Shown in pieces: positions 1 to 8,516 of a stretch of DNA of 64,000 nt. Source of the stretch: JBBWZH01 sp035544115 (GTDB lineage Bacteria > Actinomycetota > Actinomycetes > Mycobacteriales > CADCTP01); contig OY970235.1 in the NCBI GenBank assembly GCA_963714145.1, forward strand, positions 9,858,001 to 9,922,000, in the 5' to 3' direction. The position numbers and the translations under genes were made by a program. Below the pieces are notes generated by a model, which made no database searches, had not been told where the DNA came from, and saw only the letters and a list, made by a program, of their open reading frames with translations. Positions within the stretch are counted from its first letter, which is position 1, and every line of letters starts with the position of its first letter.

Positions 1-1584
1 CTTGCCGCTGTTGACGCTCACCACGGTGAAGTAGCCGCCGCCGGCGTCGCGGAACTGCCAGCGCTGGTTGGTCTGCCCGTTGGCGGCCCACTGCACGACG
101 TTGGCGCCATCGGCGGTCGAGCCGTTGAACACGTCGGCCAGTTTGCCGCTGTGCCGGGCGGTGAGCGTGGACGCCGGCGTGATCGGCACGGTGGTCTGGG
201 TGGCCAGCCGGAAGAGCGCGGCGCCGTGCGCGGGGATCGAGCGGGTCAGCGTGCCGGTGACCGTGCCGAGGCCGGCGCCCGACCACAGGTCGGTGCCGGC
301 GGCGGAGCCGATGCCGAGGTCGGCCAGGTTCACGCTGACGTTGGCCGTGGCGCCCTCCCGGTTGAACAGCGCGACGTACTTGTGGTTCGTGCCGGGCACG
401 TCAGCGATCCAGACCTGCCGGGTGCCGCCGGACAACTGCCGGTTGCCGCTGCTGTTCTGGTCGACGGCGAGCACCGCGGCGTTGGTCATCAGGGCCAGCT
501 CGGCCGGCCGGTTCTCGGCCAGGTTGCCGCCCCACATCAGCGGTGACCGGGTGATCGACCACAGCGTCATCAGGGTGCGCTGCTCGTCCGCGGTCAGGCC
601 GGAGAAGCGCGGGGCGCCGACCGGCCCCTGCTTGGCCAGCCGCCCGATCGGGATCATGTCCGGGTCGGGCCAGGCTCCGGTCGCCCGGAACGGCGTCCAG
701 TCCCGCAGCGGATCGAACAGGGCGTTGAGCGCCGGCCAGTTGTCCCACAGGTCGTTGACGATCCGCCACATGTGCGCGTTGGCCGCCACGTGCGTGCCGC
801 TGGCCAGCGGGGTCGGGCCGGGAGAGAGGCTCAGCACCATCGGCCGGCCGCTGCGCTGGATGGCCAGCCGGTACCCGTCGACCTCCGCCTGCCGGTACGT
901 CGGCGCGGCGATGTCGTCGACCTTGACGAAGTCGACCCCCCAGCTCGCGTAGAGCGCGAACACCGAGTCCAGGTAGGCCTGCGCGGCGGGGTTGCCCATG
1001 TTCAGGCCCCACATGAGGTTGAGCCAGGAGGCCGTGGTGCTGTTGTTGATCTGGTTGGCGGTGGCGCTGGTACCCAGGATCGGCACGTTGTCCGCGACCG
1101 CCTGGCGCGGGATGCCGCGCATCAGGTGCACGCCGAACTTCAGCCCGGCGGCGTGGACGTAGTCGGCCAGCGGCTTGAACCCGTTGCTGCCACCGGCCGA
1201 CGGGAACCGGGTGGTGTCCGGCAGCAGCCGCCCGTTGGCGTCCATCCGCAGCCGGGGCTGCAGGTTGGCGTCCTGGGCCGGGCTGCCGGTACCGGTGCCC
1301 GGGCGGTACCAGCCCCAGTCGATGACGATGTACTGCCAGCCGAACTGGCGCAGGTTCGTCCGCATGTAGTCGGTGTTCGCCTTGACCTGCGCCTCGGTGA
1401 CGTTCCAGTTGTACGAGTCGTAGCTGTTCCAGCCCATCGGCGGGGTGGGCGCGGCACCGTTGTTCAGCGCGCCGGCGGGCTGCGGCGCCGCGGTGAACCC
1501 GGCCGCGACAAGGACCAGGACGACCCAGGCGGGCGGCGAGATCCGCGGGTGCAGCCGCCTGGTCCGGCGAGATCGACCGTCCAT
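1..1584 (-). CDS. Secreted GH27 alpha-galactosidase with C-terminal ricin-type lectin domain (3' end cut by window)
   Basis: The reading frame is open from the ATG at 1584 through the left edge, so 528 residues are visible and the end is missing. Residues 1-39 form a secretion signal (Arg-rich start, hydrophobic core, AGA/LNN cleavage region). The mature protein opens with PPMGWNSYDSYNW, the hallmark start of GH27 and related clan GH-D enzymes. DFVKVDD places the likely nucleophile at Asp223, and WPDPDM gives the likely acid/base at Asp307 or Asp309. An antiparallel beta domain follows, then a QxW-type beta-trefoil (VVQWAANGQTNQRWQF) that is cut off. The family hydrolyses terminal alpha-D-galactosides or beta-L-arabinopyranosides; which of these applies cannot be told here. 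The enzyme is probably extracellular and polysaccharide-bound. A LacI-type operator lies just upstream, suggesting sugar induction. Confidence 0.88.
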   Translation of the reverse strand, partial: MDGRSRRTRRLHPRISPPAWVVLVLVAAGFTAAPQPAGALNNGAAPTPPMGWNSYDSYNWNVTEAQVKANTDYMRTNLRQFGWQYIVIDWGWYRPGTGTGSPAQDANLQPRLRMDANGRLLPDTTRFPSAGGSNGFKPLADYVHAAGLKFGVHLMRGIPRQAVADNVPILGTSATANQINNSTTASWLNLMWGLNMGNPAAQAYLDSVFALYASWGVDFVKVDDIAAPTYRQAEVDGYRLAIQRSGRPMVLSLSPGPTPLASGTHVAANAHMWRIVNDLWDNWPALNALFDPLRDWTPFRATGAWPDPDMIPIGRLAKQGPVGAPRFSGLTADEQRTLMTLWSITRSPLMWGGNLAENRPAELALMTNAAVLAVDQNSSGNRQLSGGTRQVWIADVPGTNHKYVALFNREGATANVSVNLADLGIGSAAGTDLWSGAGLGTVTGTLTRSIPAHGAALFRLATQTTVPITPASTLTARHSGKLADVFNGSTADGANVVQWAANGQTNQRWQFRDAGGGYFTVVSVNSGK

Positions 1585-1654
1585 TGCCGCTCCTGGTCTA
1601 GAGCTTGCTCCGGCAGGGCGAACCCGCGCCGTTCGGGTCCGGCCAGACACTCAA

Positions 1655-1682
1655 TGTGAACGTTAACAAGCTGGGCCGTCAA
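1655..1682 (-). promoter_or_regulatory. Promoter with LacI-family-type operator for the GH27 gene
   Basis: Read on the minus strand, a TTGACG -35 element (1682-1677) is followed by the near-perfect palindrome TGTTAACGTTCACA (1668-1655) centred on CG, about 70 bases before the GH27 start codon. The central CG and symmetric half sites are typical of LacI/GalR-family operators. A close relative of the site occurs at 26261-26274 upstream of the GH43 gene. No LacI regulator is encoded in the window. Confidence 0.6.
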
Positions 1683-1767
1683 GGAGCCGTTCGGGCGAGG
1701 ACGACCCACGGCGGCGCCCCGGCGCCGTACCGCCGGTCAGCCGCACCGCCGGTCAGCGGCACTGCTG

Positions 1768-2985
1768 TCAGTGCAGCCGGGCTACCGACAGTTCGAAGCC
1801 CTGCCCGCGCAGGCGGTCGGCCAGGTGGTCGCCGAGGGCGGCGGCGGGGGTGAGCACGCCACCGGGTGAGTCCAGGGCGTCGCGGGCCAGGCTCAGCGCG
1901 CTCTGGCCGAAGATGACCGCCGTGGCCGCGTACCCCGGGTCGCCTTGCGCCGCCACCGTCGCCCGGTAGCGCGCGCCGGTGCTGGTGACGGTGTGCACCT
2001 CGATCCGGAAGTGGCCGGACTGCCGGGTCTTCTCGGACGGGCCGCGCCCGGGCGTGGGCAGCGCCCGGTCCAGCAGCGCCCGCGTCGGCCCGTACCGCAT
2101 CCCGGCCACGAAGGCCCCGAGCCCGGCCGTCACCAGCCCGGCGAGCACCGGCGCGGCCGGCCCTTGCCCGACCGAGAGAACCTCGCGGTACCGGAAGCCC
2201 GGCCCGTACGCGTGCCCGAGCAGGGCGTTGCTGCGCCGGACGATGCGGCTGTCGTGCGGGGCGAACGGGTTCGGCGCGACCCAGCGACCCAGCAGCGGGT
2301 CCCGGATCGGCCGGTCGAGGTCCCGCTCGTCGTGCCCGGGCGGGTCGGCCGCCCGGTCCGGGCTGAGCGCGTACGGGTCGGCCAGCGCCCCCCGCAGCGC
2401 CGGGTCCGCCGCGGCCGCCGCGAGCTCGCCCCGCATCGAGTCGACCGTGCCGCCGCTGATCCCGCCGCGTACCGACACCAGCACCAGCACGGTGTCGGCG
2501 AGCGTCCCCGCGCCGTCCGACCGCACCCGCTCGTGCAGCAGCAGCACGCCCAGGTCGGCCGGCACCGAGTCGAAGCCGGCCGAGTGCACGATCCGGGCGC
2601 CGGTGCCGGCGGCGGGCACATGCGCGGCGGCGGCGCTCTCCCGGACGAACGACGTCTCACCGGTCAGGTCGCAGTAGGACGTGCCCGCCTCCGCACAGGC
2701 CCGCACCAGCGGCAGGCCCAGCCGGGCGTACGGCCCGACCGTGGTCGCGACCACCCCGGTCGAGGCGGCCAGCGCCGCCACCGCGGCCGGATCCCGCCCG
2801 TCGGTCACCAGCACCGGCCAGTCGACGCCGAGCTCTGCCCGCAATGCCCGCAGCCGCGGCTCGGACCGGCCGGACAGCGCGATCCGGGCCCCCGCGCCGG
2901 CGTCAGCCACCAGGTGCCGGGCGATCAGCCGCCCGACGAATCCGGTGGCACCGTGCAGGACGATCTCGTACTGGCGACCGGGCAT
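1768..2985 (-). CDS. Saccharopine dehydrogenase-like NAD(P)-binding protein (trans-acting enoyl reductase family)
   Basis: A 405-residue protein starting at ATG 2985. The N-terminus YEIVLHGATGFVGRLIARHL is a Rossmann nucleotide-binding loop (GxxGxxG), followed by SGRSEPRLRALRAELG. This is the usual opening of the saccharopine-dehydrogenase NADP-binding domain as found in actinobacterial trans-acting enoyl reductases, some of which act in lipid biosynthesis. YCDLTGETSFVRE around residues 107-119 and the C-terminal sequence GDPGYAATAVIFGQSALSLA are also characteristic of that group. Length fits the family (about 390-415). It stands alone, with no lipid or PKS gene beside it, so the true substrate is unknown; a general oxidoreductase role is all the sequence supports. 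The protein is expected to be cytoplasmic. Confidence 0.8.
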   Translation of the reverse strand: MPGRQYEIVLHGATGFVGRLIARHLVADAGAGARIALSGRSEPRLRALRAELGVDWPVLVTDGRDPAAVAALAASTGVVATTVGPYARLGLPLVRACAEAGTSYCDLTGETSFVRESAAAAHVPAAGTGARIVHSAGFDSVPADLGVLLLHERVRSDGAGTLADTVLVLVSVRGGISGGTVDSMRGELAAAAADPALRGALADPYALSPDRAADPPGHDERDLDRPIRDPLLGRWVAPNPFAPHDSRIVRRSNALLGHAYGPGFRYREVLSVGQGPAAPVLAGLVTAGLGAFVAGMRYGPTRALLDRALPTPGRGPSEKTRQSGHFRIEVHTVTSTGARYRATVAAQGDPGYAATAVIFGQSALSLARDALDSPGGVLTPAAALGDHLADRLRGQGFELSVARLH

Positions 2986-3175
2986 CAGCCGACACTATGG
3001 GCCGCACCGGCCGCAGTCGACCAGCCCCGGACCGGAAGGGCCGGCTGGGCCGGTCCGGTCCGGGGGTGATGTCGCCGGCCGGCCGCGCTGCCGGAGGCCG
3101 GGGACGGCGGGCGGTGATCGCGGTCGTAGCGTGTGCCCGGCGAGCAGCGGCGGGCACGGACGGTGGGAGGCTGGC

Positions 3176-3736
3176 ATGGCGAAGCTGATCTACTCGGCGA
3201 TCGCGTCGCTGGACGGGTACGTCGAGGACGAGCAGGGCAAGTTCGATTGGGCGGCGCCCGACGATGAGGTGCACGGGTTCGTCAACGACCTCGAGCGGCC
3301 GGTCGGCACTTACCTGTACGGGCGCCGGATGTACGAGACGATGGTGTTCTGGGAGACCGTGGATACCAGCGGCGATCAATCCGCGGCCCGGGACTACGCG
3401 GAGATCTGGCGGGCGGCGGAGAAGGTCGTGTATTCCCGGACGCTTCGGACGGTGTCGAGCGCGCGGACGCGGATCGAGCGCGATTTCGACGCCGCGGCGA
3501 TCAGACAGCTCAAGGAGTCCTCGGCCAGCGATATCAGCGTCGGCGGTGCCGAGCTCGCTGGGCAGGCGATGGCCGCGGGTCTGGTCGACGAGTGCAGCCT
3601 GTTCCTCGGCCCGATCGTGATCGGCGGCGGGAAGCGCGCCCTGCCGGACGGCGTCCGCGCCGAACTCGAGCTCGTGGCCGAGCACCGCTTCCGGAGCGGT
3701 GTGGTTCACCTCCGCTACCGGGTGGTGGGCGGCTGA
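3176..3736 (+). CDS. Dihydrofolate reductase-family protein (RibD C-terminal domain)
   Basis: A 186-residue cytoplasmic protein. The start at ATG 3176 is chosen because GGTGGGAGG ends five bases upstream and the RibD-C fold starts immediately (AKLIYSAIASLDGYVED). SLDGY near residue 13, YLYGRRMYETMVFWE, and the late DISVGGAELAGQAMAAGLVDE and GPIVIGGGKRALP blocks are the conserved NADPH-binding features of this stand-alone RibD C-terminal/DHFR-like family. Members are small reductases of mostly unknown substrate; some are used as trimethoprim-insensitive DHFR relatives, but most are annotated only by fold. It forms a single-gene unit, convergent with the nucleotidyltransferase gene downstream. 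Confidence 0.9.
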   Translation: MAKLIYSAIASLDGYVEDEQGKFDWAAPDDEVHGFVNDLERPVGTYLYGRRMYETMVFWETVDTSGDQSAARDYAEIWRAAEKVVYSRTLRTVSSARTRIERDFDAAAIRQLKESSASDISVGGAELAGQAMAAGLVDECSLFLGPIVIGGGKRALPDGVRAELELVAEHRFRSGVVHLRYRVVGG

Positions 3737-3740
3737 GCGG

Positions 3741-3776
3741 CGCGCGACGGTACTGACCGCGTCGTCCGGTCGCGCG
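3741..3776 (+). terminator. Possible hairpin between convergent genes
   Basis: CGCGCGAC (3741-3748) and GTCGCGCG (3769-3776) can pair over a 20-base loop, directly after the stop of the reductase gene. There is no T-tract, and the GC-rich setting makes chance pairing plausible. Confidence 0.3.
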
Positions 3777-3862
3777 GGCGTTTCCCCTTCGGGCCACCCG
3801 GTCGCGCCATCCCTGTGCTGAACACCGAACGCCGGTGGGCGTCTCTGTGGACTACCAGCACC

Positions 3863-4486
3863 TCACCAGGCGCGTAGTGCGGTCAGCCATGGATGGGTCG
3901 GGTGTGCCAGCTGGAGTGCGGCGGTCAGCCAGGCTCGGGCGTCGGCGTCCAGGCGGGGCAGGGCGGCGGCCAGGTCGGCGTCGTCGGGTGCTTCGACGGG
4001 TTGACGTCGGGCCTTGTGCAGGAGGGCGATCTCCGGTGCGAGGTAGCGCACGCCGTCCGGGTGCCGGCGCAGGGCGCGGTGTGCCGGCATCTGGATCCGC
4101 TCGTCGCGGCCGGACACGTAGTGCCCGTCGCGGATCCGGGAGGTGGCCAGTAGGTCGATCAGCCACGGGCCGTCGGGGGGTCGGCGGAGCCAGAACTGGT
4201 CGGCGCCGGCCGGCGGTTCGGTGCCCGCCGGCAACGGGGTCAGGCCGGCTTCTTCGGCGCGGTGCCAGTCGAGGGCGGCCAGGTGGGCGCGTAGCAGTGG
4301 CAGGTCCGGCGCGGGAATCACCACGTCGATGTCGCGGTGGCGGCGTGGTTGGCCGGTGAACAGCTCGATCGCCCAGCCGCCGACCAGGTACCACTGGACC
4401 GGGCAGCCGGTCAGCAGCCGGTCGACCTCCGGTGGGGTGAGCGCCGCCCACCGACCGAAACGCCGTTCGATCTCCGCATGCTCCAC
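3863..4486 (-). CDS. Nucleotidyltransferase-fold protein (aminoglycoside/lincosamide adenylyltransferase-like)
   Basis: A 207-residue protein from GTG 4486. The segment WYLVGGWAIELFTGQPRRHRDIDVVI (residues about 32-57, GGWA then HRDIDV) is the catalytic GG...D-x-D region of the nucleotidyltransferase superfamily and resembles the aminoglycoside-2''-adenylyltransferase and LinA-like branch. The later ALLHKARRQPVEAPDDADLAAALP matches the helical second half, with the Lys and Asp residues usual in this group. Biochemically the family transfers AMP to small hydroxylated compounds, including antibiotics. Most chromosomal actinomycete members have no tested resistance function, so this is a fold call and not a resistance call. 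No neighbouring gene hints at a substrate. Confidence 0.75.
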   Translation of the reverse strand: MEHAEIERRFGRWAALTPPEVDRLLTGCPVQWYLVGGWAIELFTGQPRRHRDIDVVIPAPDLPLLRAHLAALDWHRAEEAGLTPLPAGTEPPAGADQFWLRRPPDGPWLIDLLATSRIRDGHYVSGRDERIQMPAHRALRRHPDGVRYLAPEIALLHKARRQPVEAPDDADLAAALPRLDADARAWLTAALQLAHPTHPWLTALRAW

Positions 4487-4688
4487 GCCAGACAGACCAG
4501 CTCAACCACCAACCAGATACAACCGGTACCCCGGCGAGCCGAACGGCACGAGCCGACCGCGAAGCCGACCATGCCGCCACGAAAGCCGCGCCGTGGCCCG
4601 GCCGTCGCGGGACGCGGCGGACGTCTCGGTTCCGCCGGTTGTGGTCGCGGCACCGGCCCAGATGCGGCCGGTGCCGCTGGAGTCGCGG

Positions 4689-4895
4689 TCAGTCGGCCAG
4701 GTTGGTGATCGCCTGGGCCCACCGGACGTACTTGTTGGTGGCCAGTTCGCGGACCGTGTCGATCCCGAACGCGGCCTTCAGGTGGTCGGCGTCGCCCGCG
4801 CTGAGTCCCTGCAGCGCGCTGACCGGTGCGTCGGCCAACTCAGCCAGGCTCTTGCCCTCGTACGCCTTGTCGACCTTGCTCGCCAGATCAGCCAT
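4689..4895 (-). CDS. Small conserved helix-hairpin-helix-like protein, 68 aa
   Basis: A 68-residue acidic protein. The ATG at 4895 is supported by GGGAGGAC a few bases upstream. The sequence consists of two similar helical segments, SLAELADAPVSALQGLSAGD and DHLKAAFGIDTVRELATNKY, ending in RWAQAITNLAD. The pattern L-x-x-L-x-G-(L/V)-S-x-x-x-A-x-x-L followed by F-G-I-x-T-V is that of helix-hairpin-helix-type helical repeats found in a widespread small bacterial family of unknown function. It has no signal peptide or membrane segment. Codon use matches the neighbourhood, so it is very likely a real gene despite its size. Its role is unknown. Confidence 0.8.
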   Translation of the reverse strand: MADLASKVDKAYEGKSLAELADAPVSALQGLSAGDADHLKAAFGIDTVRELATNKYVRWAQAITNLAD

Positions 4896-5114
4896 GCCAG
4901 TCCTCCCTGTCCCGCGGGGAAGGCCTGCCCTACCCCGCAGGACGTGTCTAGCAGTCGGACCCGCCCCACCCGAAAGCGGGGGCGAAGGACGGTGCCGGCG
5001 GGGCGGCTCGGCGTACCGGACCGGCAGTCCGCCGCTGTGGATCGCCGCCCAGCGGACGCAGGTACAGTCGCCGGACTGCGGGTCGGGCGGACGGCGGTTG
5101 GTGTGGTGGGTGCG

Positions 5115-5567
5115 GTGTTGCGGGCGGCTCGCCCGGATGAGGCCGGCGTGCTCAGCGAGCTGGCGCTCCGGTCGAAGGCGTACTGGGGCTACGACAAGGA
5201 CTTCCTGGATGCGTGCCGGGCCGAGCTGAGCTTCGACGCGGCTGATGTGCTGGCCCGCCGGATCGTGGTGGCCGAGTCGGCCGGGCGGGTGCTGGGCTTC
5301 TACAGCCTGGACGGCCGGCCGCCGCAGGGCGAGTTGGGCAACCTGTGGCTGGACCCGGTCGCGATCGGCACCGGGCTTGGCCGCCGGCTCTGGCAGCATG
5401 CGCTGGAGGTGGCCCGCGGGGCGGGCTTCACCGTGCTGCGAATCGAGGCGGACCCGCACGCCGAGGGCTTCTACCTGGCCATGGGTGCACAACCAGTCGG
5501 CGTGACACCATCCGGCTCCATCGCCGGCCGGACCCTGCCGTTGCTCACCATGCCCCTGCACAGTTGA
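5115..5567 (+). CDS. GNAT-family N-acetyltransferase
   Basis: About 150 residues of GNAT fold. After LRAARPDEAGVLSELALRSK the chain shows WGYDKDFLDACRAEL, VAESAGRVLGFYSLDG (beta strands 2-4), then LWLDPVAIGTGLGRRLWQHA. The last block is motif A, with the Q/R-x-x-G-x-G/A acetyl-CoA pyrophosphate loop in the form IGTGLG. AGFTVLRIEADPHAEGFYLAMGAQPVG is motif B and the terminal strand, typical of the PA-type subgroup. The frame is open upstream, so the start is uncertain: GTG 5115 fits the fold boundary, and GTG 5103 or 5106 are alternatives. It acetylates an unknown amine substrate in the cytoplasm. No operon partner is evident. Confidence 0.85.
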   Translation: MLRAARPDEAGVLSELALRSKAYWGYDKDFLDACRAELSFDAADVLARRIVVAESAGRVLGFYSLDGRPPQGELGNLWLDPVAIGTGLGRRLWQHALEVARGAGFTVLRIEADPHAEGFYLAMGAQPVGVTPSGSIAGRTLPLLTMPLHS

Positions 5568-5619
5568 CCGGCCGGCGGCAGGCGGTACCCGAGCTTCCGG
5601 TCGGGTCGCGGCCTATCCT

Positions 5620-6042
5620 GTGCCGGTGTCCGTGCGGAGGCCCCGCGTCGAGGACGTGCACGAGCTGGCGTTGGCCATGCCGCACGTCACCGTCGTCCAT
5701 GGCAGCACGGGCAATCCGGTCTACCAGGTCGGCGGGAAGTCGTTCATCTTCTTCCGCACCCCCCGGCCGGACGCGGTCGACCCGCAGACCGGGCAGCGCT
5801 ACGGCGACGTGATCGTCTTCTGGGTTGCCTCCGAAGCCGACAAGCAGGCCCTGGTGCAGGACCAGGCCTCGCCGTACTTCACCACGGCGCACTTCGCCGG
5901 CCACCTGTCGGTGCTGCTCCGGGCCAGCCGCATCGCCGAACTCACCCGCGACGAGCTCGCCGAGCTGGTCCAGGACGCCTGGTTGGCCCGCGCCTCAGCA
6001 CGCAGAGCGGCCACCTGGCTCGCCGCCCACCCCCCGACCTGA
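5620..6042 (+). CDS. MmcQ/YjbR-family protein
   Basis: A 140-residue protein starting at GTG 5620. The sequence PRVEDVHELALAMPHVTVVHG, then YQVGGKSFIFFRTPRP, VIVFWVASEADKQALVQDQ, YFTTAHFAGHLSVLLRASRI and ELVQDAWLARASAR follows the MmcQ/YjbR fold (PF04237). That fold is related to the double-wing DNA-binding motif. Members are small, often stand-alone, and called DNA-binding by structure; the physiological role is not established. Length is normal for the family. It starts about 50 bases after the GNAT gene on the same strand, so the two may be co-transcribed. It has no signal peptide. Confidence 0.85.
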   Translation: MPVSVRRPRVEDVHELALAMPHVTVVHGSTGNPVYQVGGKSFIFFRTPRPDAVDPQTGQRYGDVIVFWVASEADKQALVQDQASPYFTTAHFAGHLSVLLRASRIAELTRDELAELVQDAWLARASARRAATWLAAHPPT

Positions 6043-6101
6043 CCACAGCCCACCCGAGGGGCCGGGGTCCGAGACGCCTGAGGGTCACTCGATCCGGGTT
6101 G

Positions 6102-6830
6102 TCAGGCGCGCAGGAGGTACTTGGCGAAGATGCCGTCCGCGGAGTACTCGGCGTCTTCGATCGTGAAGCCGGTCCGTCGCATCGTCGCCTCGAGCAGCCA
6201 GCTGTAGGTCGAGTGTTCGTCGCGGACGTGTTCTTCGAGTTCGGCCCGGCTCCATCCGCCGGCGTCCGGGGCGCTGCCGGTGGCGCACCAGGCCTCGATC
6301 CGATCCTCGGCGTCGGCCGGGTCGAAGCTGTAGACGACGTCCCACAGGCGAAGTACCCCGGCCGGGCGGAGGGTGCTGCGGAGTCTGGCGAGGGCGACGC
6401 CCTTCCAGAAGTCCGGGAGGTGATGGAGGGCGTACCGGGAGTAGATGACGTCGGCCGGGTCGCCGCGGTGCTGGTAGGTCAGAAAGCCGGCCTGGACGAC
6501 CTCGACGTTGTCCAGCCGGGCCCGGCCCACCTTGGCGCGCAGTGCGTGCAGCATCACCGGCGAGACATCCACCGCGACGACCTGCGCGCACACCGGCGCG
6601 ACAGCGAGGGTGAACTGCCCGGTGCCGGCCCCGATATCGACGACCACGGACGCCGCCGTCAACCCATGCCCGCGCAGGAACAGCACCTCTTCAGCGGCGC
6701 CTGCATCCTCCTTGACGTCGTAGCGCGACACGTGGGCGGCATCAAGATTCTCCCGTCCGGCGCTGGCAACCTCGTCGAGCAGCCAGCCCGGATCGCCACC
6801 GAACTCAGACACACGCGTCACGACGGACAT
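6102..6830 (-). CDS. Class I SAM-dependent methyltransferase
   Basis: About 242 residues. The preferred start is ATG 6830 (MSVVTRVSEFG); a TTG six codons upstream is possible. VVVDIGAGTGQFTLAVA is motif I (SAM-binding GxGxG), QVVAVDVSPVMLHALRAKV is motif post-I with the acidic residue contacting the ribose, and ADVIYSRYALHHLPDFWKG is motif II. The C-terminal part (WSRAELEEHVRDEHSTYSWLLEAT, then TGFTIEDAEYSADGIFAKYLL) is the usual small-molecule methyltransferase lid and terminal strand. The methyl acceptor cannot be deduced: no biosynthetic cluster is adjacent, and the gene stands alone, converging on the MmcQ gene. Confidence 0.85.
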   Translation of the reverse strand: MSVVTRVSEFGGDPGWLLDEVASAGRENLDAAHVSRYDVKEDAGAAEEVLFLRGHGLTAASVVVDIGAGTGQFTLAVAPVCAQVVAVDVSPVMLHALRAKVGRARLDNVEVVQAGFLTYQHRGDPADVIYSRYALHHLPDFWKGVALARLRSTLRPAGVLRLWDVVYSFDPADAEDRIEAWCATGSAPDAGGWSRAELEEHVRDEHSTYSWLLEATMRRTGFTIEDAEYSADGIFAKYLLRA

Positions 6831-6903
6831 CCTGCCAGCCCGGAGCAAAGCCGCCAGCGTCGATGATCATGCCGGTGTCCGCGTTGTGGCGGGCCGGTGG
6901 CGG

Positions 6904-7359
6904 CTAGCTGGTCTCGATCGACTTCTTGAGGTAATCGTTGCGCTGTCGGATCAGCCGTCGCAGGTACCAGCCGAGCAGTACCCGTTCGGCGATCCAGCCG
7001 ACCGGCCCGCCCGGCGCCCGGAACGACACCAGGTCCACCATCTGCGTGCCGGCGCCGGCCGCGGTGAACGAGTGCTCGTGCCGGAACCGGGTGAACGGCC
7101 CGTCCTGCTGCTCGTCGACGAACCGGACCGGCTCGTCGAACTCGGTGATCCTGCTGGTCATCGTCCACGGGACGCCGAAGTGCCGGGCCCGCCAGGTGAC
7201 GCATTCGCCCAGGCCGATCCGCCCGGTCGTCACGCCGGCGACCGCACGCTCGCCCGAGCGTGCCATCGACGCGAGGTGGGCGTCGATGCTCAACGCCGCG
7301 CCGAACACCGTCTCCGGCGGCGCCGCGATCACCGTCCGGCAACTGAAGCTCACACTCAC
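6904..7359 (-). CDS. SRPBCC (START/Bet v1-like) family protein
   Basis: About 151 residues from GTG 7359 (VSVSFSCRTVIAAPPETVF). The frame continues upstream without a stop, but coding character ends here and the canonical N-terminal strand of the fold starts at this point. The pattern CRTVIAAPPETVFGAALSID, then GECVTWRARHFGVPWTMTSRITEFDEPVRFVDEQQDGPF, FRHEHSFTAA and GWIAERVLLGWYLRRLIRQRN matches the polyketide-cyclase/SRPBCC helix-grip fold with its long C-terminal helix. These proteins bind hydrophobic ligands. The ligand here is unknown and there is no pathway context. Confidence 0.8.
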   Translation of the reverse strand: MSVSFSCRTVIAAPPETVFGAALSIDAHLASMARSGERAVAGVTTGRIGLGECVTWRARHFGVPWTMTSRITEFDEPVRFVDEQQDGPFTRFRHEHSFTAAGAGTQMVDLVSFRAPGGPVGWIAERVLLGWYLRRLIRQRNDYLKKSIETS

Positions 7360-7655
7360 ACAGTCAGCCTGCCACGGCGGCCCGGCCCGGCCCACGGCAC
7401 CCGCAGCGCTCGGCCCCGCGCCTGGCCGGCCGGCACGACCCGCCCCAGGTGCCGGAACCGCTCCCGGGACGCGGCGTCCAACCAGGTGGTGTCCGGAGCT
7501 GACGAGGAGGCCGCGGGTGGCGCAGTGACCGTCGATTGTGGACGGTCTGGTTCCGGCCGCTGCTGCCGGACGAGCCGGGCTGTGCCGCGCTGTGACCCGG
7601 ATCCGCGGGTTGTGGGTGGCCGATTCGAACTGACCGTCGGTCCGGTGGCGGTCGG
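7360..7655. other. Intergenic stretch without a convincing gene
   Basis: About 300 bases between the SRPBCC gene and the end of the anti-sigma gene. A minus-strand frame ending in a TGA that overlaps the SRPBCC GTG is open here, but it lacks a good start and recognisable motifs. A dyad GACCGTC...GACGGTC sits around 7528-7546 with a GTGGAC core, related to the 13-bp word described in the findings. Confidence 0.5.
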
Positions 7656-8516
7656 TCAGCGCTGGATGTCGCCGGCGAGCACGGTCTCGGCCGGGTCGAG
7701 GCCGGCGCCGACCCGCTGCCGGGTGATCACGATGCTGGTGTAGTCGGTCATCGCCACGCCGGCCCACAGCTCGACCTTGCCGGGCTGGCGCAGGTGGAAC
7801 GTGCCGAGCGGGACGTAGGTGTCGCCGCGGCGTACCCAGCCCTCGTAGTAGGTGTCCGCGGGAGCGCCGGGCAGGCCGTCGATCTGCAGCGTGATGCGCC
7901 AGCCGGCGGCGAGGCGGACCGCGGTGGCCGACGCGGTCGCGCCCGCCTCCGTCCCGGTGCCGGCGAGTTGGACCCGGACCACCTCCCGATCCGGTGCGAC
8001 GGCTGGCACCACCACGAAAAGGGCCAGCGCGGCCGCGGCGGCCAGGCCGGCTATCGCCGCCGCCCAGGCCCGCGGCCGCCGCCGGCGGCGGGCCCGGTCC
8101 GGCAGTGCAACCGGCTGCGCCGAGCGGCCGCCGGCCTCGACCGGCTCGCCGGTCTCCGCCGGGTCGCCGAGCCCGGCTGACTCGGCGGTTGCCGGCGCGG
8201 CGGGCCCGAACCCGACCGGGTCGCCGGACCTGGCCGGCGGGCTGGACTCGACAGTCCCGGCGGCTGCCGGCGCGGCGGGAGTCACCGCGGTCCCGGCCGG
8301 CTCGGCCGGCCGGGGCGGTGCTGTGAGCTCCTCCAGGAGGTCGGCGGGCCTGGGCGGAGCCGCGGCGCCGGGGGTGTCGGCCCAGATGGCCGGGTGCGCC
8401 AGCAGGCTGCGGAGCCGGCCGGTCAACTCCTGCCCGCCCTCGTCGGCCAGCGTTGCCGACGCCGACATCGGGGCGGCCGTGCCCACGTCGAGGGCACTGT
8501 CCAGGCCATCGCTCAT
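7656..8516 (-). CDS. Membrane anti-sigma factor, RskA-like C-terminal domain
   Basis: A 286-residue protein. ATG 8516 overlaps the stop of the upstream sigma-factor gene (ATGA), implying translational coupling. The cytoplasmic N-terminal 160 residues are Pro/Ala-rich and contain no HxxxCxxC zinc motif. One membrane segment follows an Arg-rich stop (RARRRRRPRAWAAA, then about 20 hydrophobic residues). The outer domain, with GWRITLQIDGLPGAPADTYY, EGWVRRGDTYVPLGTFHLRQ and TDYTSIVITRQ, matches the RskA/anti-sigma-K periplasmic domain. It presumably holds the partner ECF factor inactive at the membrane until an extracytoplasmic signal triggers release. The degenerate N-terminal sigma-binding part is unusual for the family. 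Confidence 0.8.
   Translation of the reverse strand: MSDGLDSALDVGTAAPMSASATLADEGGQELTGRLRSLLAHPAIWADTPGAAAPPRPADLLEELTAPPRPAEPAGTAVTPAAPAAAGTVESSPPARSGDPVGFGPAAPATAESAGLGDPAETGEPVEAGGRSAQPVALPDRARRRRRPRAWAAAIAGLAAAAALALFVVVPAVAPDREVVRVQLAGTGTEAGATASATAVRLAAGWRITLQIDGLPGAPADTYYEGWVRRGDTYVPLGTFHLRQPGKVELWAGVAMTDYTSIVITRQRVGAGLDPAETVLAGDIQR

Noticed and set aside
3863..4486. Antibiotic-resistance gene
   Set aside because: Only the nucleotidyltransferase fold is supported. Chromosomal actinomycete members are mostly untested and nothing nearby suggests resistance.
7360..7655. Minus-strand frame ending in a stop overlapping the SRPBCC start (GTGA), as an upstream gene
   Set aside because: No ribosome-binding site, no family motif, and composition drifts to Arg/Gln/Pro-rich. 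Coding is not supported.
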